Below, piece after piece: positions 19,148-26,857 of a stretch of DNA of 64,000 bases (positions are counted from its first letter, which is position 1; every line of letters begins with the position of its first letter). The stretch spans positions 4,092,001-4,156,000 of the forward strand of contig NZ_CP063196.1 of the NCBI RefSeq assembly GCF_003574835.2, read 5' to 3'. The DNA is from Thermobifida halotolerans. GTDB lineage: Bacteria > Actinomycetota > Actinomycetes > Streptosporangiales > Streptosporangiaceae. The notes beneath the pieces were generated by a model that was given only the letters and a program-made list of their open reading frames with translations, made no database searches and was not told where the DNA came from. The position numbers and the translations under genes are program-made.

Positions 19148-21748
19148 TCAGGGGGTCTCGCGGAGATCGAGCGCGATGTCCAGAGCGGGACTGGAATGGG
19201 TCAGCGCGCCAACCGCAAGATAGTCCACTCCGGTGGCCGCCACATCCGCCGCGCGGTCGAGGGTGAGCCCGCCGCTGGACTCCAGCCGCGCCCGACCGGC
19301 CACCAGGGCGACGGCTTCGCGCAGTTGGGGCACGGTGAAGTTGTCGAGCAGGATCTCCTCGGCCCCGGCCGCCAGCGCCGGTTCGATCTGGTCGATGCGG
19401 TCCACCTCGACCTCCAGCGGCGTGTCCGGGAAGCGTTCCCGCACCGCCCGCACCGCCTCGGACACCCCTCCGGCCGCGGCCACGTGGTTGTCCTTGACCA
19501 GGGCCGCGTCGGCCAGCCCGAAGCGGTGGTTGACGCCGCCGCCGCAGCGGACCGCGTACTTCTCCAGGACACGCAGCCCGGGGAGGGTCTTGCGGCTGTC
19601 CCGGATCGCCGCGCCGGTCCCCGCCACGGCGTCCACCCAGGCGCGGGTGGCGGTGGCGATGCCCGACAGGTGGGTGAGGAAGTTCAGCGCGGTGCGTTCG
19701 GCGGTGAGCAGGTCGCGGGTGCGGGCGGTGACGGTCATGAGGACGTCGCCGCTCTTGACGGGGTCACCGTCGGCTGCGTGGCGGACCACCTCCAGCACGC
19801 CCCCGCACACCGTCCGGAACACCAGTTCGGCCACCGGCAGCCCGGCGACCACCCCGTCGCGGCGGGCCACCACGTCGGCGGTGCGGGTCTGGGCGGCGGG
19901 GATGGTGGCGACGGTGGTGACGTCGACCTGCTCCCCGGAGCGGTCCTCGGCCAGCGCCGTGCGCACCAGCTCCTCGTGCCAGGCGGCGGGGCGCTCGCCC
20001 GACCGGCCGGGGGCGGCCCCGCGCCGCATGGCCTCCGGAACGGTGATCCGGTCCAGCTCCTCGACCAGTTGCGCGGGAAGCGTGTAGGGACGCATCGACC
20101 TCTCCTCCCTGATCCCCGAACCGTCGAGGACGAAGGTCCGGGAGCGTGCCTCGGCGGACGGCTGTTCGTGGTCGGACCGCCAGTGCGAGCCGCGGGTCTC
20201 ACACCGGCGTGCCGCCGCCCGCACCAGCGCCCAGGCGACGGTGAGCAGATTGGCGGCCTGCCATGCGGGCACGCCCGGCGGCACGTCGGCGGTGTCGCGG
20301 GCGGCGAGTTCCGCCAGTGCCTCCGCCGCCGTGGCCAGTCCCCCGGCCTCGCGGCGCACGCCGACGTGCCGGGACATGATCTCGCGCAGCTCCGGCAGGA
20401 TTGCCGGGTCGGCCAGACCGGCCGGACCGGGACGTCCGGGGCGGGCGGGGACGGTGGCGGGCGGGCGCTCCTCCGCCAGCGCGGCGGCGATACGGTCGGC
20501 GAAGACCACCCCTTCGAGCAGGGAGTTGGAGGCGAGCCGGTTGGCGCCGTGCACGCCGGTGCGGGCGACCTCGCCGACCGCGTAGAGCCCGGGGACGGCC
20601 GTGCGGCCGTCGTGGTCGACCCGGATTCCCCCGGAGGCGTAGTGGGCGGCGGGGGTGACCGGGATGAGGTCGGTGACCGGGTCGACGCCGTGGGCGCGGC
20701 AGGAGGCGAGGATGGTCGGGAAGCGGCGCTCCCACCTGGCCGCGCCGAAGTGGCGGGCGTCCAGGTAGACGTGGTCGGCACCGGTCTCGGCCATCGCGCG
20801 GGCGATACCGCGCGCCACGACGTCGCGGGGTGCCAGGTCCGCGAGCTCGTGGGCGCCCGCCATGAACCGGCGGCCCCGCACGTCCACGAGGAACGCGCCC
20901 TCGCCGCGCACCGCCTCCGACACGAGGGGCTGGCGGCCTCTGGCGTCGGGGCCCAGCCACAGCACCGTCGGGTGGAACTGGACGAACTCCAGGTCCTGGA
21001 CCTCGGCCCCGGCGCGCAGTCCCAGTGCCAGTCCGTCACCGGTGGACACCCCGGGATTGGTGGTGGAGGCGAACACCTGCCCCATTCCGCCGGTGGCCAG
21101 GACGACGGCTCCGGCGCGCACCGCCCCCACCCCGTCGCGCTCCCCCTCCCCCATGACGTGCACGGTGATGCCGTGGACGCGGGACCCGCCCCGGTCGTCG
21201 GCGCCGAGCAGCAGGTCGGGGACGAAGGCGTGCTCGATCAGCTCGATGCGGTCCCGGGCGCGGACCGCGTCGACCAGGGCGCGTTCGATCTCCGCGCCGG
21301 TGGCGTCGCCCCCGGCGTGCGCGATGCGGTCGGCGCGGTGGCCGCCCTCGCGGGTCAGCGACAGTTCCCCGCTCTCGGTCCGGTCGAAGGCGGTTCCCTG
21401 GGCGATGAGCCAGCGCAGCGCCTCGGGGCCCTCGTCGACCAGGAGCCGGACCGCTTCGGGGTCGCACAGTCCCGCCCCCGCCTCGACGGTGTCGACCAGG
21501 TGCGCCAGCGGGTCGTCGCCGGGATCCACGGCCGCGGCGATGCCGCCCTGCGCCCAGCGGGTGGAGCCGTTGGCGAGCAGGTCCTTGGTGACGAGCACGA
21601 CCCGGCCCGAGCGGGTCCGTTCGACGTAGCGCAGCGCGGTGCTGAGCCCGGCGATTCCGGAGCCGACGACAACCACGTCGGCCTCGATGGTCCATCCGGG
21701 CTCCGGCGCGGTCAGCCGAAGCGGCAGCGGGGCAGGGCTCGTACTCAC
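19148..21748 (-). CDS. nadB-nadC: L-aspartate oxidase / nicotinate-nucleotide pyrophosphorylase fusion
   Basis: One open frame of 866 residues. Residues 1-about 545 are NadB: the FAD loop VVVGSGIAGLSTALR (about 26-40), the TRWAQGGIAAA motif, AHYASGGIRVDHDG and HGANRLASNSLLEG. NadB oxidises aspartate to iminoaspartate. From residue 552 (MRPYTLPAQLVEELDRI) the protein is a complete 315-residue NadC, with the signatures RDSRKTLPGLRVLEKYAVRCGGG and LDNFTVPQLREAV. NadC converts quinolinate to nicotinate mononucleotide. No stop codon separates them, yet GGGAGGAGAGG stands 3 bp before the internal ATG at 20095. Translation may therefore yield the fusion, a separate NadC, or both. In most relatives the genes are separate. 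Confidence 0.92.
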   Translation of the reverse strand: MSTSPAPLPLRLTAPEPGWTIEADVVVVGSGIAGLSTALRYVERTRSGRVVLVTKDLLANGSTRWAQGGIAAAVDPGDDPLAHLVDTVEAGAGLCDPEAVRLLVDEGPEALRWLIAQGTAFDRTESGELSLTREGGHRADRIAHAGGDATGAEIERALVDAVRARDRIELIEHAFVPDLLLGADDRGGSRVHGITVHVMGEGERDGVGAVRAGAVVLATGGMGQVFASTTNPGVSTGDGLALGLRAGAEVQDLEFVQFHPTVLWLGPDARGRQPLVSEAVRGEGAFLVDVRGRRFMAGAHELADLAPRDVVARGIARAMAETGADHVYLDARHFGAARWERRFPTILASCRAHGVDPVTDLIPVTPAAHYASGGIRVDHDGRTAVPGLYAVGEVARTGVHGANRLASNSLLEGVVFADRIAAALAEERPPATVPARPGRPGPAGLADPAILPELREIMSRHVGVRREAGGLATAAEALAELAARDTADVPPGVPAWQAANLLTVAWALVRAAARRCETRGSHWRSDHEQPSAEARSRTFVLDGSGIREERSMRPYTLPAQLVEELDRITVPEAMRRGAAPGRSGERPAAWHEELVRTALAEDRSGEQVDVTTVATIPAAQTRTADVVARRDGVVAGLPVAELVFRTVCGGVLEVVRHAADGDPVKSGDVLMTVTARTRDLLTAERTALNFLTHLSGIATATRAWVDAVAGTGAAIRDSRKTLPGLRVLEKYAVRCGGGVNHRFGLADAALVKDNHVAAAGGVSEAVRAVRERFPDTPLEVEVDRIDQIEPALAAGAEEILLDNFTVPQLREAVALVAGRARLESSGGLTLDRAADVAATGVDYLAVGALTHSSPALDIALDLRETP

Positions 21749-21782
21749 GACGAAGCTCCCTCGGTGGCGGGAAGACGACAGT

Positions 21783-22679
21783 TCACAGCGTCAGCGGAAC
21801 GTTATCAATCAGCCTGGTCTCGCCCACCCACGCGGCCACCGCGAGCACGGCCTCGCCCCGGTAGTCGCCGTCGACCTCGACGAAGGTGGCGGGGTCCACG
21901 AGCGCCAGGTAGTCGACGCTGACCGGGGGTGTGACGTGCACCGCCTCACCGAGCACCGCGCGGGCCGCCGCCAGTACTCCGGCGGGCCCCGAGGCGGCGG
22001 CGTCGGCTCCCGCGAACAGCGCTCTGGACAGCGCCAACGCGCTGGCGCGCTCCTGGTCGCTCAGGTAGACGTTGCGGCTGGAGGTGGCCAGGCCGTCGGG
22101 GTCGCGCACGGTCGGTCCGGCCAGGACGGTGACGGGCAGGCACAGGTCCCGGACCATGCGGCGCACCACGGCCAACTGCTGGGCGTCCTTCTGCCCGAAG
22201 ACCGCCACGTCGGGGCGGACGAGGTTGAACAGCTTGTTGACCACGGTGAGCACGCCCCGGAAGAAGCCGGGACGGAACTCGCCCTCCAGCACCCGGCCCA
22301 TGGGACCGGGGTCGACGGTGACGATCTGCCCCAGGTCCTCCCTGCTCCTGTCCACGTCGGGGTACATGACCTCCACCGGCGGCGCGAAGACCACGTCCAC
22401 CCCCTCCTCCGAGCAGGCGAGGAGGTCGGCGTCGAAGGTGCGGGGGTAGCGGTCGTAGTCCTCGTTCGGGCCGAACTGCAACGGGTTGACGAAGATGCTG
22501 ACGGCCACCGAGTCGGCGTGCTCGCGGGCCGCGGCGATGAGGCTGCGGTGCCCGGCGTGCAGGGCTCCCATGGTGGGGACCAGGGCGAGGCGGCCCAGTT
22601 TCGGGCGCAGTGCCCGGAGCTCCTCGGCGGTGCGGGTCACGACCGGGGTTCTGTGTGCGGAGTCGGTCGATTCGGTCAC
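21783..22679 (-). CDS. panC: Pantothenate synthetase
   Basis: A protein of 298 residues that joins pantoate and beta-alanine using ATP. It has the HIGH-like nucleotide motif [10 protein letters not shown] (about 33-42), [37 protein letters not shown] and the KMSK-equivalent region SSRNVYLS. The GTG at 22679 is chosen because the family N-terminus begins there; the frame is open further upstream without family resemblance. It lies 34 bp from nadBC downstream and 35 bp from the DUF2520 gene upstream. Confidence 0.95.
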   Translation of the reverse strand: MTESTDSAHRTPVVTRTAEELRALRPKLGRLALVPTMGALHAGHRSLIAAAREHADSVAVSIFVNPLQFGPNEDYDRYPRTFDADLLACSEEGVDVVFAPPVEVMYPDVDRSREDLGQIVTVDPGPMGRVLEGEFRPGFFRGVLTVVNKLFNLVRPDVAVFGQKDAQQLAVVRRMVRDLCLPVTVLAGPTVRDPDGLATSSRNVYLSDQERASALALSRALFAGADAAASGPAGVLAAARAVLGEAVHVTPPVSVDYLALVDPATFVEVDGDYRGEAVLAVAAWVGETRLIDNVPLTL

Positions 22680-22714
22680 GGCTGGTCTCCGTCGGTCGTC
22701 GGGAAGTATGCGTG

Positions 22715-23605
22715 TCAGGTGAGGACGTCGAGCAGCCGCTCGGCGTCCTGGGGTTTGAGCAGGCCCGCCGCGAGCGCGCGGTCCGCGGTGAGGCGGGCCA
22801 GCGCGACGTAGCTCGCGGCGCTCTCCGGGGCGTGCTCGCGTAGTTGGGCGATGTGCGTGGCGACGGTGTCGGCGTCGCCTCTCAGTACCGGCCCGCTGAG
22901 GCCGTCGATACCGAGGCGCAGCGCGTTGTCCAGTGCCGCTCCCAGCAGCGGCGAGAGCATCCGGCCCGGATGGTCGACCCCGGCCAGGGCCAGCAGTGAC
23001 GCGCTTTCGGTGACGAGGGTGACGAGGTGGTTCGCACCTCCTGCGAGGGCCGCGTGGTAGAGCGCCCGGTACTCCTCGGCGATCCACACCGGTTCGGCTC
23101 CCATCTCCACGACGAGCGCCTCGGCGATGGGGCGGAGCGGTTCGGGTGAGGTGACCCCGAAGGAGCAGTTGGCCAGGCGGGTGAGATCCTCGTCCCGGCC
23201 AGTGAAGGTCATCACCGGGTGGAGGGCGAGCGGCAGTGCTCCCGCCCTGGTGAGGGGGGCGAGCACGCCGTGGCCGTGTGCTCCGCTGGCGTGCGCGACG
23301 AGTTTTCCGGCGACGTCGACGCCGGTCGTGGCGAGCCCGCTCGCCAACGGTGCGAGAGCGTCGTCGGGCACCGTCAGCAGGACGAGGTCGCTTGCCCCGA
23401 CCACTTCGGCGGGTTCGCCGATCCGTGCGTCGGGCAGGCGTGCCGCGACTCGGGAGCGTGACGCCTCGGAGACCGCGGTGGCCGCGACGACCCGGTGTCC
23501 GGCGCGTTCCAGCGCCGCTCCGAGAACCGATCCGACCCGGCCCGGGCCGATGACCCCGACCGAGAGCCGGGCGGGACGCTGGCGTGTGTCATGCGCCGTG
23601 TTCAT
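22715..23605 (-). CDS. DUF2520 Rossmann-fold protein, possible ketopantoate reductase
   Basis: A protein of 296 residues. The N-terminal Rossmann domain has the dinucleotide loop [16 protein letters not shown] (about 17-32), and [15 protein letters not shown] follows the second half of the fold. The C-terminal helical DUF2520 domain includes [19 protein letters not shown]. The overall build is that of NADP-dependent ketoacid or hydroxyacid reductases (6-phosphogluconate dehydrogenase superfamily). It is directly upstream of panC. I infer a role in pantothenate supply, possibly reducing ketopantoate. This is not demonstrated by sequence alone. Confidence 0.8.
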   Translation of the reverse strand: MNTAHDTRQRPARLSVGVIGPGRVGSVLGAALERAGHRVVAATAVSEASRSRVAARLPDARIGEPAEVVGASDLVLLTVPDDALAPLASGLATTGVDVAGKLVAHASGAHGHGVLAPLTRAGALPLALHPVMTFTGRDEDLTRLANCSFGVTSPEPLRPIAEALVVEMGAEPVWIAEEYRALYHAALAGGANHLVTLVTESASLLALAGVDHPGRMLSPLLGAALDNALRLGIDGLSGPVLRGDADTVATHIAQLREHAPESAASYVALARLTADRALAAGLLKPQDAERLLDVLT

Positions 23606-23784
23606 GGAGTTCGTTCCAGTCCACTCTGGTACCGGACCTGCCGACGGCTGGGCATGCTTGCCGGGTGTTTTCCGAAGACAGCGGTGTGGCGGCCCCGAAT
23701 CCGGAACGGTCCGTCGGACACGCCCTAGGCTACTCGCCGGTCGGTAGCCGACTGTACGCGGGGCGCGCCACCGCGGAGACGGCG

Positions 23785-23822
23785 ACGGCCGACGCCGACC
23801 GGGAGAGGTCGGCGTCGGCCGT
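23785..23822 (-). terminator. Strong terminator downstream of the chaplin gene
   Basis: ACGGCCGACGCCGACC (23785-23800) and GGTCGGCGTCGGCCGT (23807-23822) form a perfect 16-bp stem with a 6-nt loop, about 80 bp past the chaplin stop. It also insulates the DUF2520-panC operon. Confidence 0.75.
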
Positions 23823-23902
23823 TCAGCGGACGTCACCAGGATTGTTCTGACATCGGCGTGGCCGTGCGGGCCGGGGGGTGCCGATGCCGGGGAGGCCGGG
23901 GG

Positions 23903-24142
23903 CTAGTCGATGACGCCGGCGCCGGAGGTCCAGCATCCGGCACCCGCGAGGCCGAGGACGGCGATCGCGTTGCCGCAGACGTTGGCGGGGACGTTGGCGT
24001 CGGCGACGAGCTGGTTGCCGCTCAGGACCGAGCCCGTGCCGGAGGTGATGACGTCGTCCCCCGAGTGGGCGAGAGCGGTGCCCGTCAGGGTCATGCTCGC
24101 GGCGGCGGCGACGGCGGCGACGGCGAGGGTCTTCTTCAGCAC
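23903..24142 (-). CDS. Short chaplin
   Basis: A protein of 79 residues with a GTG start behind a GAGGAGAAC site. A signal peptide covers about residues 1-26 (basic VLKK start, Ala-rich core, cleavage near ALAHS). One chaplin domain follows, with the hallmark NQLVADANVPANVCGNAIAV, then GLAGAGC. The two cysteines should form a disulfide. Short chaplins assemble into amyloid-like surface layers that let aerial hyphae leave the water phase. This fits a filamentous, sporulating actinobacterium. Confidence 0.9.
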   Translation of the reverse strand: MLKKTLAVAAVAAAASMTLTGTALAHSGDDVITSGTGSVLSGNQLVADANVPANVCGNAIAVLGLAGAGCWTSGAGVID

Positions 24143-24543
24143 GGTCGTTCTCCTCACAACGGATCGGAGCATCGGGGGGTCCGACCCGGATCGACAATGG
24201 GTACTTCGCCGAACACGTTTTGTGTTCGCGCTCCATCTAGCCACATCACCGGACGACGGGGGGCGCTTTTTCCGAAAGTGAATAACACAGGGGAGTTATT
24301 CAGTGACCCTTTGCAAGTGACATGTCATGATTTGCCGCAGAGAACTTCCCGTCAAATCATCCCCAACGTGTCTCAAGTCACATCAGATGGCGGCTCGGCG
24401 GAAAGTCGGCAGCCCACCGGAAAGCCCGTAGCGGCGGGGTTCCCAGGAGAGGGCGAGCCGTCCCACAGCCCGGCGGAGAAGCTCCGGACGGCCTCCGGGA
24501 CCTGCGACGCGTCTGCCCCGGCCACTGCCGCCGACGGCCGGCC
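24143..24543. other. Gene-free stretch with a palindrome upstream of the chaplin
   Basis: This holds the chaplin promoter side, with a clear drop in GC between 24190 and 24380. A 10-bp palindrome TGACATGTCA (24318-24327) is centred in a longer imperfect dyad GCAAG...GATTTGC (about 24314-24336). A related CATGTCA/TGACATG dyad occurs at 44585-44622. It could be an operator for a developmental regulator. No coding frame is credible here. Confidence 0.45.
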
Positions 24544-24765
24544 TCACCCGTCCGCGGCGCCCTCGGCCTCCCAGCGCAGCAGGTCTCCCGGCTGGCACTC
24601 GAGCGCCTCGCAGAGCGCGGCGAGCGTCGTGAAGCGCACCGCCTTGGCACGGCCGTTCTTGAGCACCGCCAGGTTGGCGGGCGTGATCCCGACACGCTCC
24701 GCGAGCTCGCCCACGGACATCTTCCGCCTGGCCAGCATCACGTCGATGTCGACGACGATCGGCAT
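24544..24765 (-). CDS. Small XRE-family (Cro/CI-like) regulator
   Basis: A protein of 73 residues, almost entirely one helix-turn-helix domain: MLARRKMSVGELAERVGITPANLAVLKNGRAKAVRF, then LAALCEALECQPGDLL. This compact type commonly accompanies DUF2975 membrane proteins. Its ATG overlaps the upstream stop by one base (TGATG), so translation is probably coupled. It likely represses its own promoter at the palindrome near 25295. Confidence 0.88.
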   Translation of the reverse strand: MPIVVDIDVMLARRKMSVGELAERVGITPANLAVLKNGRAKAVRFTTLAALCEALECQPGDLLRWEAEGAADG

Positions 24766-25262
24766 CAGATCACCTCTTCCAGCTCGGCCCGCATCCGCGC
24801 CGCCTCGACGTCGCGCGCGATGGCCTGGGCGAGCAGCATCCGCAGCACGAGCACGATGAGCGCGACCCCCAGGACCGCCACGACGGCCCCGCACATCAGG
24901 AGGATCATGCCCGGGGGGACGGCGTCGCCCGGCGCCAGGAGGACCGCGAGCGCGAACAGCAGGAGGGCGGCCGCCACGATCGCACCGATCACGACGTGCA
25001 CGTACCGGAAGGCGGCGGGGGAGAACACGGTTCCGCGCCGCACCATCGTCACCAGCCGCCACACGCAGACCAGGACGACCTGGACCGTCACGACGCCCAG
25101 GACCGTGATCACGAGGAACGGGACGCGCAGGTAGGCGAGATCCGCGTCGAGCTCCCCCAGATCGACGGCCAGCAGCGGCACCATCACCGCCTGCACGAAC
25201 ACCGAACCGGCGAGCAGCACCGCGAGCACTGCACGCAGCGCGAGCACTGTCAGTTTTCCCAT
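24765..25262 (-). CDS. DUF2975 membrane protein
   Basis: A protein of 165 residues with four hydrophobic helices (about 5-27, 43-65, 88-110, 118-142) and a charged C-terminal helix. The pairing of a DUF2975 four-helix protein with an XRE regulator is a recurrent two-gene unit in Gram-positive bacteria; the membrane protein may sense a signal or modulate the regulator. An AAGGAGAGG site lies 3 bp before the ATG. Confidence 0.82.
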   Translation of the reverse strand: MGKLTVLALRAVLAVLLAGSVFVQAVMVPLLAVDLGELDADLAYLRVPFLVITVLGVVTVQVVLVCVWRLVTMVRRGTVFSPAAFRYVHVVIGAIVAAALLLFALAVLLAPGDAVPPGMILLMCGAVVAVLGVALIVLVLRMLLAQAIARDVEAARMRAELEEVI

Positions 25263-25294
25263 CGCCTCTCCTTCGATCGAATCACGATGGGAAT

Positions 25295-25310
25295 CTATCG
25301 ATAGTCGATA
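25295..25310. promoter_or_regulatory. Operator-like dyad upstream of the DUF2975-XRE unit
   Basis: TATCGA (25296-25301), spacer TAG, TCGATA (25305-25310) forms a 15-bp dyad that overlaps a perfect palindrome CTATCGATAG (25295-25304). It lies 33-48 bp upstream of the DUF2975 start, where the promoter should be. It is the most likely binding site for the neighbouring XRE protein. Confidence 0.55.
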
Positions 25311-25898
25311 GGTCTGGCAAGAGGGCGGTGGACGATCAGGGCGCCCCGGCACCGCGTCCGCCCGCGCCTCCGCCTTCCCGCGCTGGGCAGGTGCGGTGCA
25401 CCACGGGCTTCCCAGCCCCGTGGTGTGGGATGTTTCCCCCGCCAACCCGTCGGTGGAGGCGGGGCCGGGGTGCTGCGCGCACTTGTCCACCGCGTTGCCG
25501 AGGGTGTGGCGGGCCGCGAAAGGCGGTGTCCCCCCGCCTCCGCGCCCTGGACGGCGTGTCCAACCGGGCCCCGCAGCAGGTCCGGGCCGGTGCCGACGCC
25601 GCCGGCACCGGCCGGAGGGACACCGGCCGGACGAACCAGACGATCGCGCCCTCGGCCGGTCCCGAGGAGGACCGGCCACCAGGGTCCGCCTCGCCCTGCG
25701 CGGACGGGTTCTGGGGCGTGCCTCAAAGTCGGCCGCCCTACTGCGCGACCTACGGCCCTCGCCTGGCGGGGGCCCGAAATCACCTCGCCTCCGCTCGCCT
25801 CGCCCGGTACGGTCGCGAGAGTGTTCTCCCTGCGGGGAGCCCATGGGATCCTCGCGCGGCCACCCCGGCAGTTCCCACGCTGAGAGTAGGTTTCGTCA
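25311..25898. other. Gene-free stretch with strong hairpins, possible mobile-element debris
   Basis: No frame has normal codon use here. On the minus strand two hairpins follow each other: CCCCGCC...GGCGGGG (about 25439-25466) and CACCACGGG...CCCGTGGTG (about 25398-25426). This layout recalls the structured right ends of IS200/IS605-type elements and their omega-RNA, but no TnpA or TnpB coding is left. The VOC gene follows on the plus strand. Confidence 0.35.
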
Positions 25899-26276
25899 AT
25901 GGCATGCCGTATCAGTGAGCTCGTGCTCGATTGCCACGACCCCGAGGTGCTGGCGCGGTTCTGGTGCGAGGTCCTGGACTTCACAGTGCTCGATCGTGAC
26001 GAGGGCGGCATCGAGATAGGGCCGCGCGAAGGGTTCGGCGGCCCGCAGCCGACGATCATCCTCAGTCGCAACGACGAGCCGAAGAACGGGAAACTCCGGC
26101 TGCACATCGACGTCAACGCCACCGACCGCGATCAGGACGCCGAACTCGAACGCCTCCTGGCCGCCGGGGCCGAACTCGTCGACGTCGGTCAGACCGGAGA
26201 GGAGTCCTGGCACGTCCTCGCCGATCCCGAAGGCAACGAGTTCTGCCTGCTCAAGGCCCGCCTCGACCCGCTCTGA
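25899..26276 (+). CDS. VOC (glyoxalase-like) family protein
   Basis: A protein of 125 residues made of two beta-alpha-beta-beta-beta modules. It starts ISELVLDCHDPEVLARFWCEVLDF and ends HVLADPEGNEFCLL, both standard for the glyoxalase/bleomycin-resistance superfamily. The metal-site positions (D/H in the first and E in the last strand) are plausible, but the substrate cannot be told. It stands alone. Confidence 0.85.
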   Translation: MACRISELVLDCHDPEVLARFWCEVLDFTVLDRDEGGIEIGPREGFGGPQPTIILSRNDEPKNGKLRLHIDVNATDRDQDAELERLLAAGAELVDVGQTGEESWHVLADPEGNEFCLLKARLDPL

Positions 26277-26357
26277 CGGCCCTGCTCGGCCACGGGGGCC
26301 GCACCCGGGTGGAGGGTGTGTGGGCGACGTGCCCGGCCTGCAACAGCAGGAGAAGCG

Positions 26358-26804
26358 CTATCCGATCCAGGTGATCGCGCACACGTGGACCGACTCGGCG
26401 TCGTCATCGACCCGGAACGGCAGCAGCCCCCGGTCACCACCGAACGTCGTCTCCCGGAGAGTCGGGGCGTCGCCCGGCGCTGCGATGTAGGCGTCCCACA
26501 GCGCGTCGGCCAGGTCGTGTTCCAAGGCGGGCCGCAGCCATTCGTCGATCGCGGCGATGTGGACGGTGGCCTGGTGGCGGACGGCGAGCCCGTCATAGCG
26601 GGCGGCCGCCGCCCGGTGGCGTTCGACCCGGTCGACGCCGCACTCCGCAGCGTGGCGCTGCTTGTAGACCCGGGGGCGAAGGCCACCGGCCGTCCGCGGC
26701 ACACGGATGCCCGCAGCACCGGGACGGACTGCGGGCTGCCGATCGCGCTGACCGGCGCCCAGCACGGTCCGACAGCGGCTCGCGGCCTTGTTCGCGGCCC
26801 GCAC
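26358..26804 (-). pseudogene. IS5-family transposase C-terminal remnant with foreign tail
   Basis: Residues about 45-92 read like the end of an IS5-type DDE transposase: VYKQRHAAECGVDRVERHRAAAARYD (split here as the ECGVDR motif carrying the catalytic Glu), then ATVHIAAIDEWLRP. The upstream part of the transposase (DDE Asp residues) is missing. After the transposase end the frame continues without a stop into about 55 unrelated residues (LADALWDAYIAAPGD to VHVCAITWIG) that may be the remains of another small gene. The whole is best seen as a decayed insertion site. Confidence 0.6.
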
Positions 26805-26857
26805 GCCGAACAGCGCTCAGTCGGAGTGGGCCATCACAGCCGACTTCGATACGGGCT

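Noticed and set aside
22715-23836. Longer DUF2520 protein starting at 23836
   Set aside because: The extension covers the terminator at 23785-23822 and has no family resemblance. The Rossmann domain starts soon after the ATG at 23605.
24765-25844. Longer version of the DUF2975 protein starting at 25844
   Set aside because: The added residues are Arg/Pro-rich and unlike the family. A strong AAGGAGAGG site marks the ATG at 25262.
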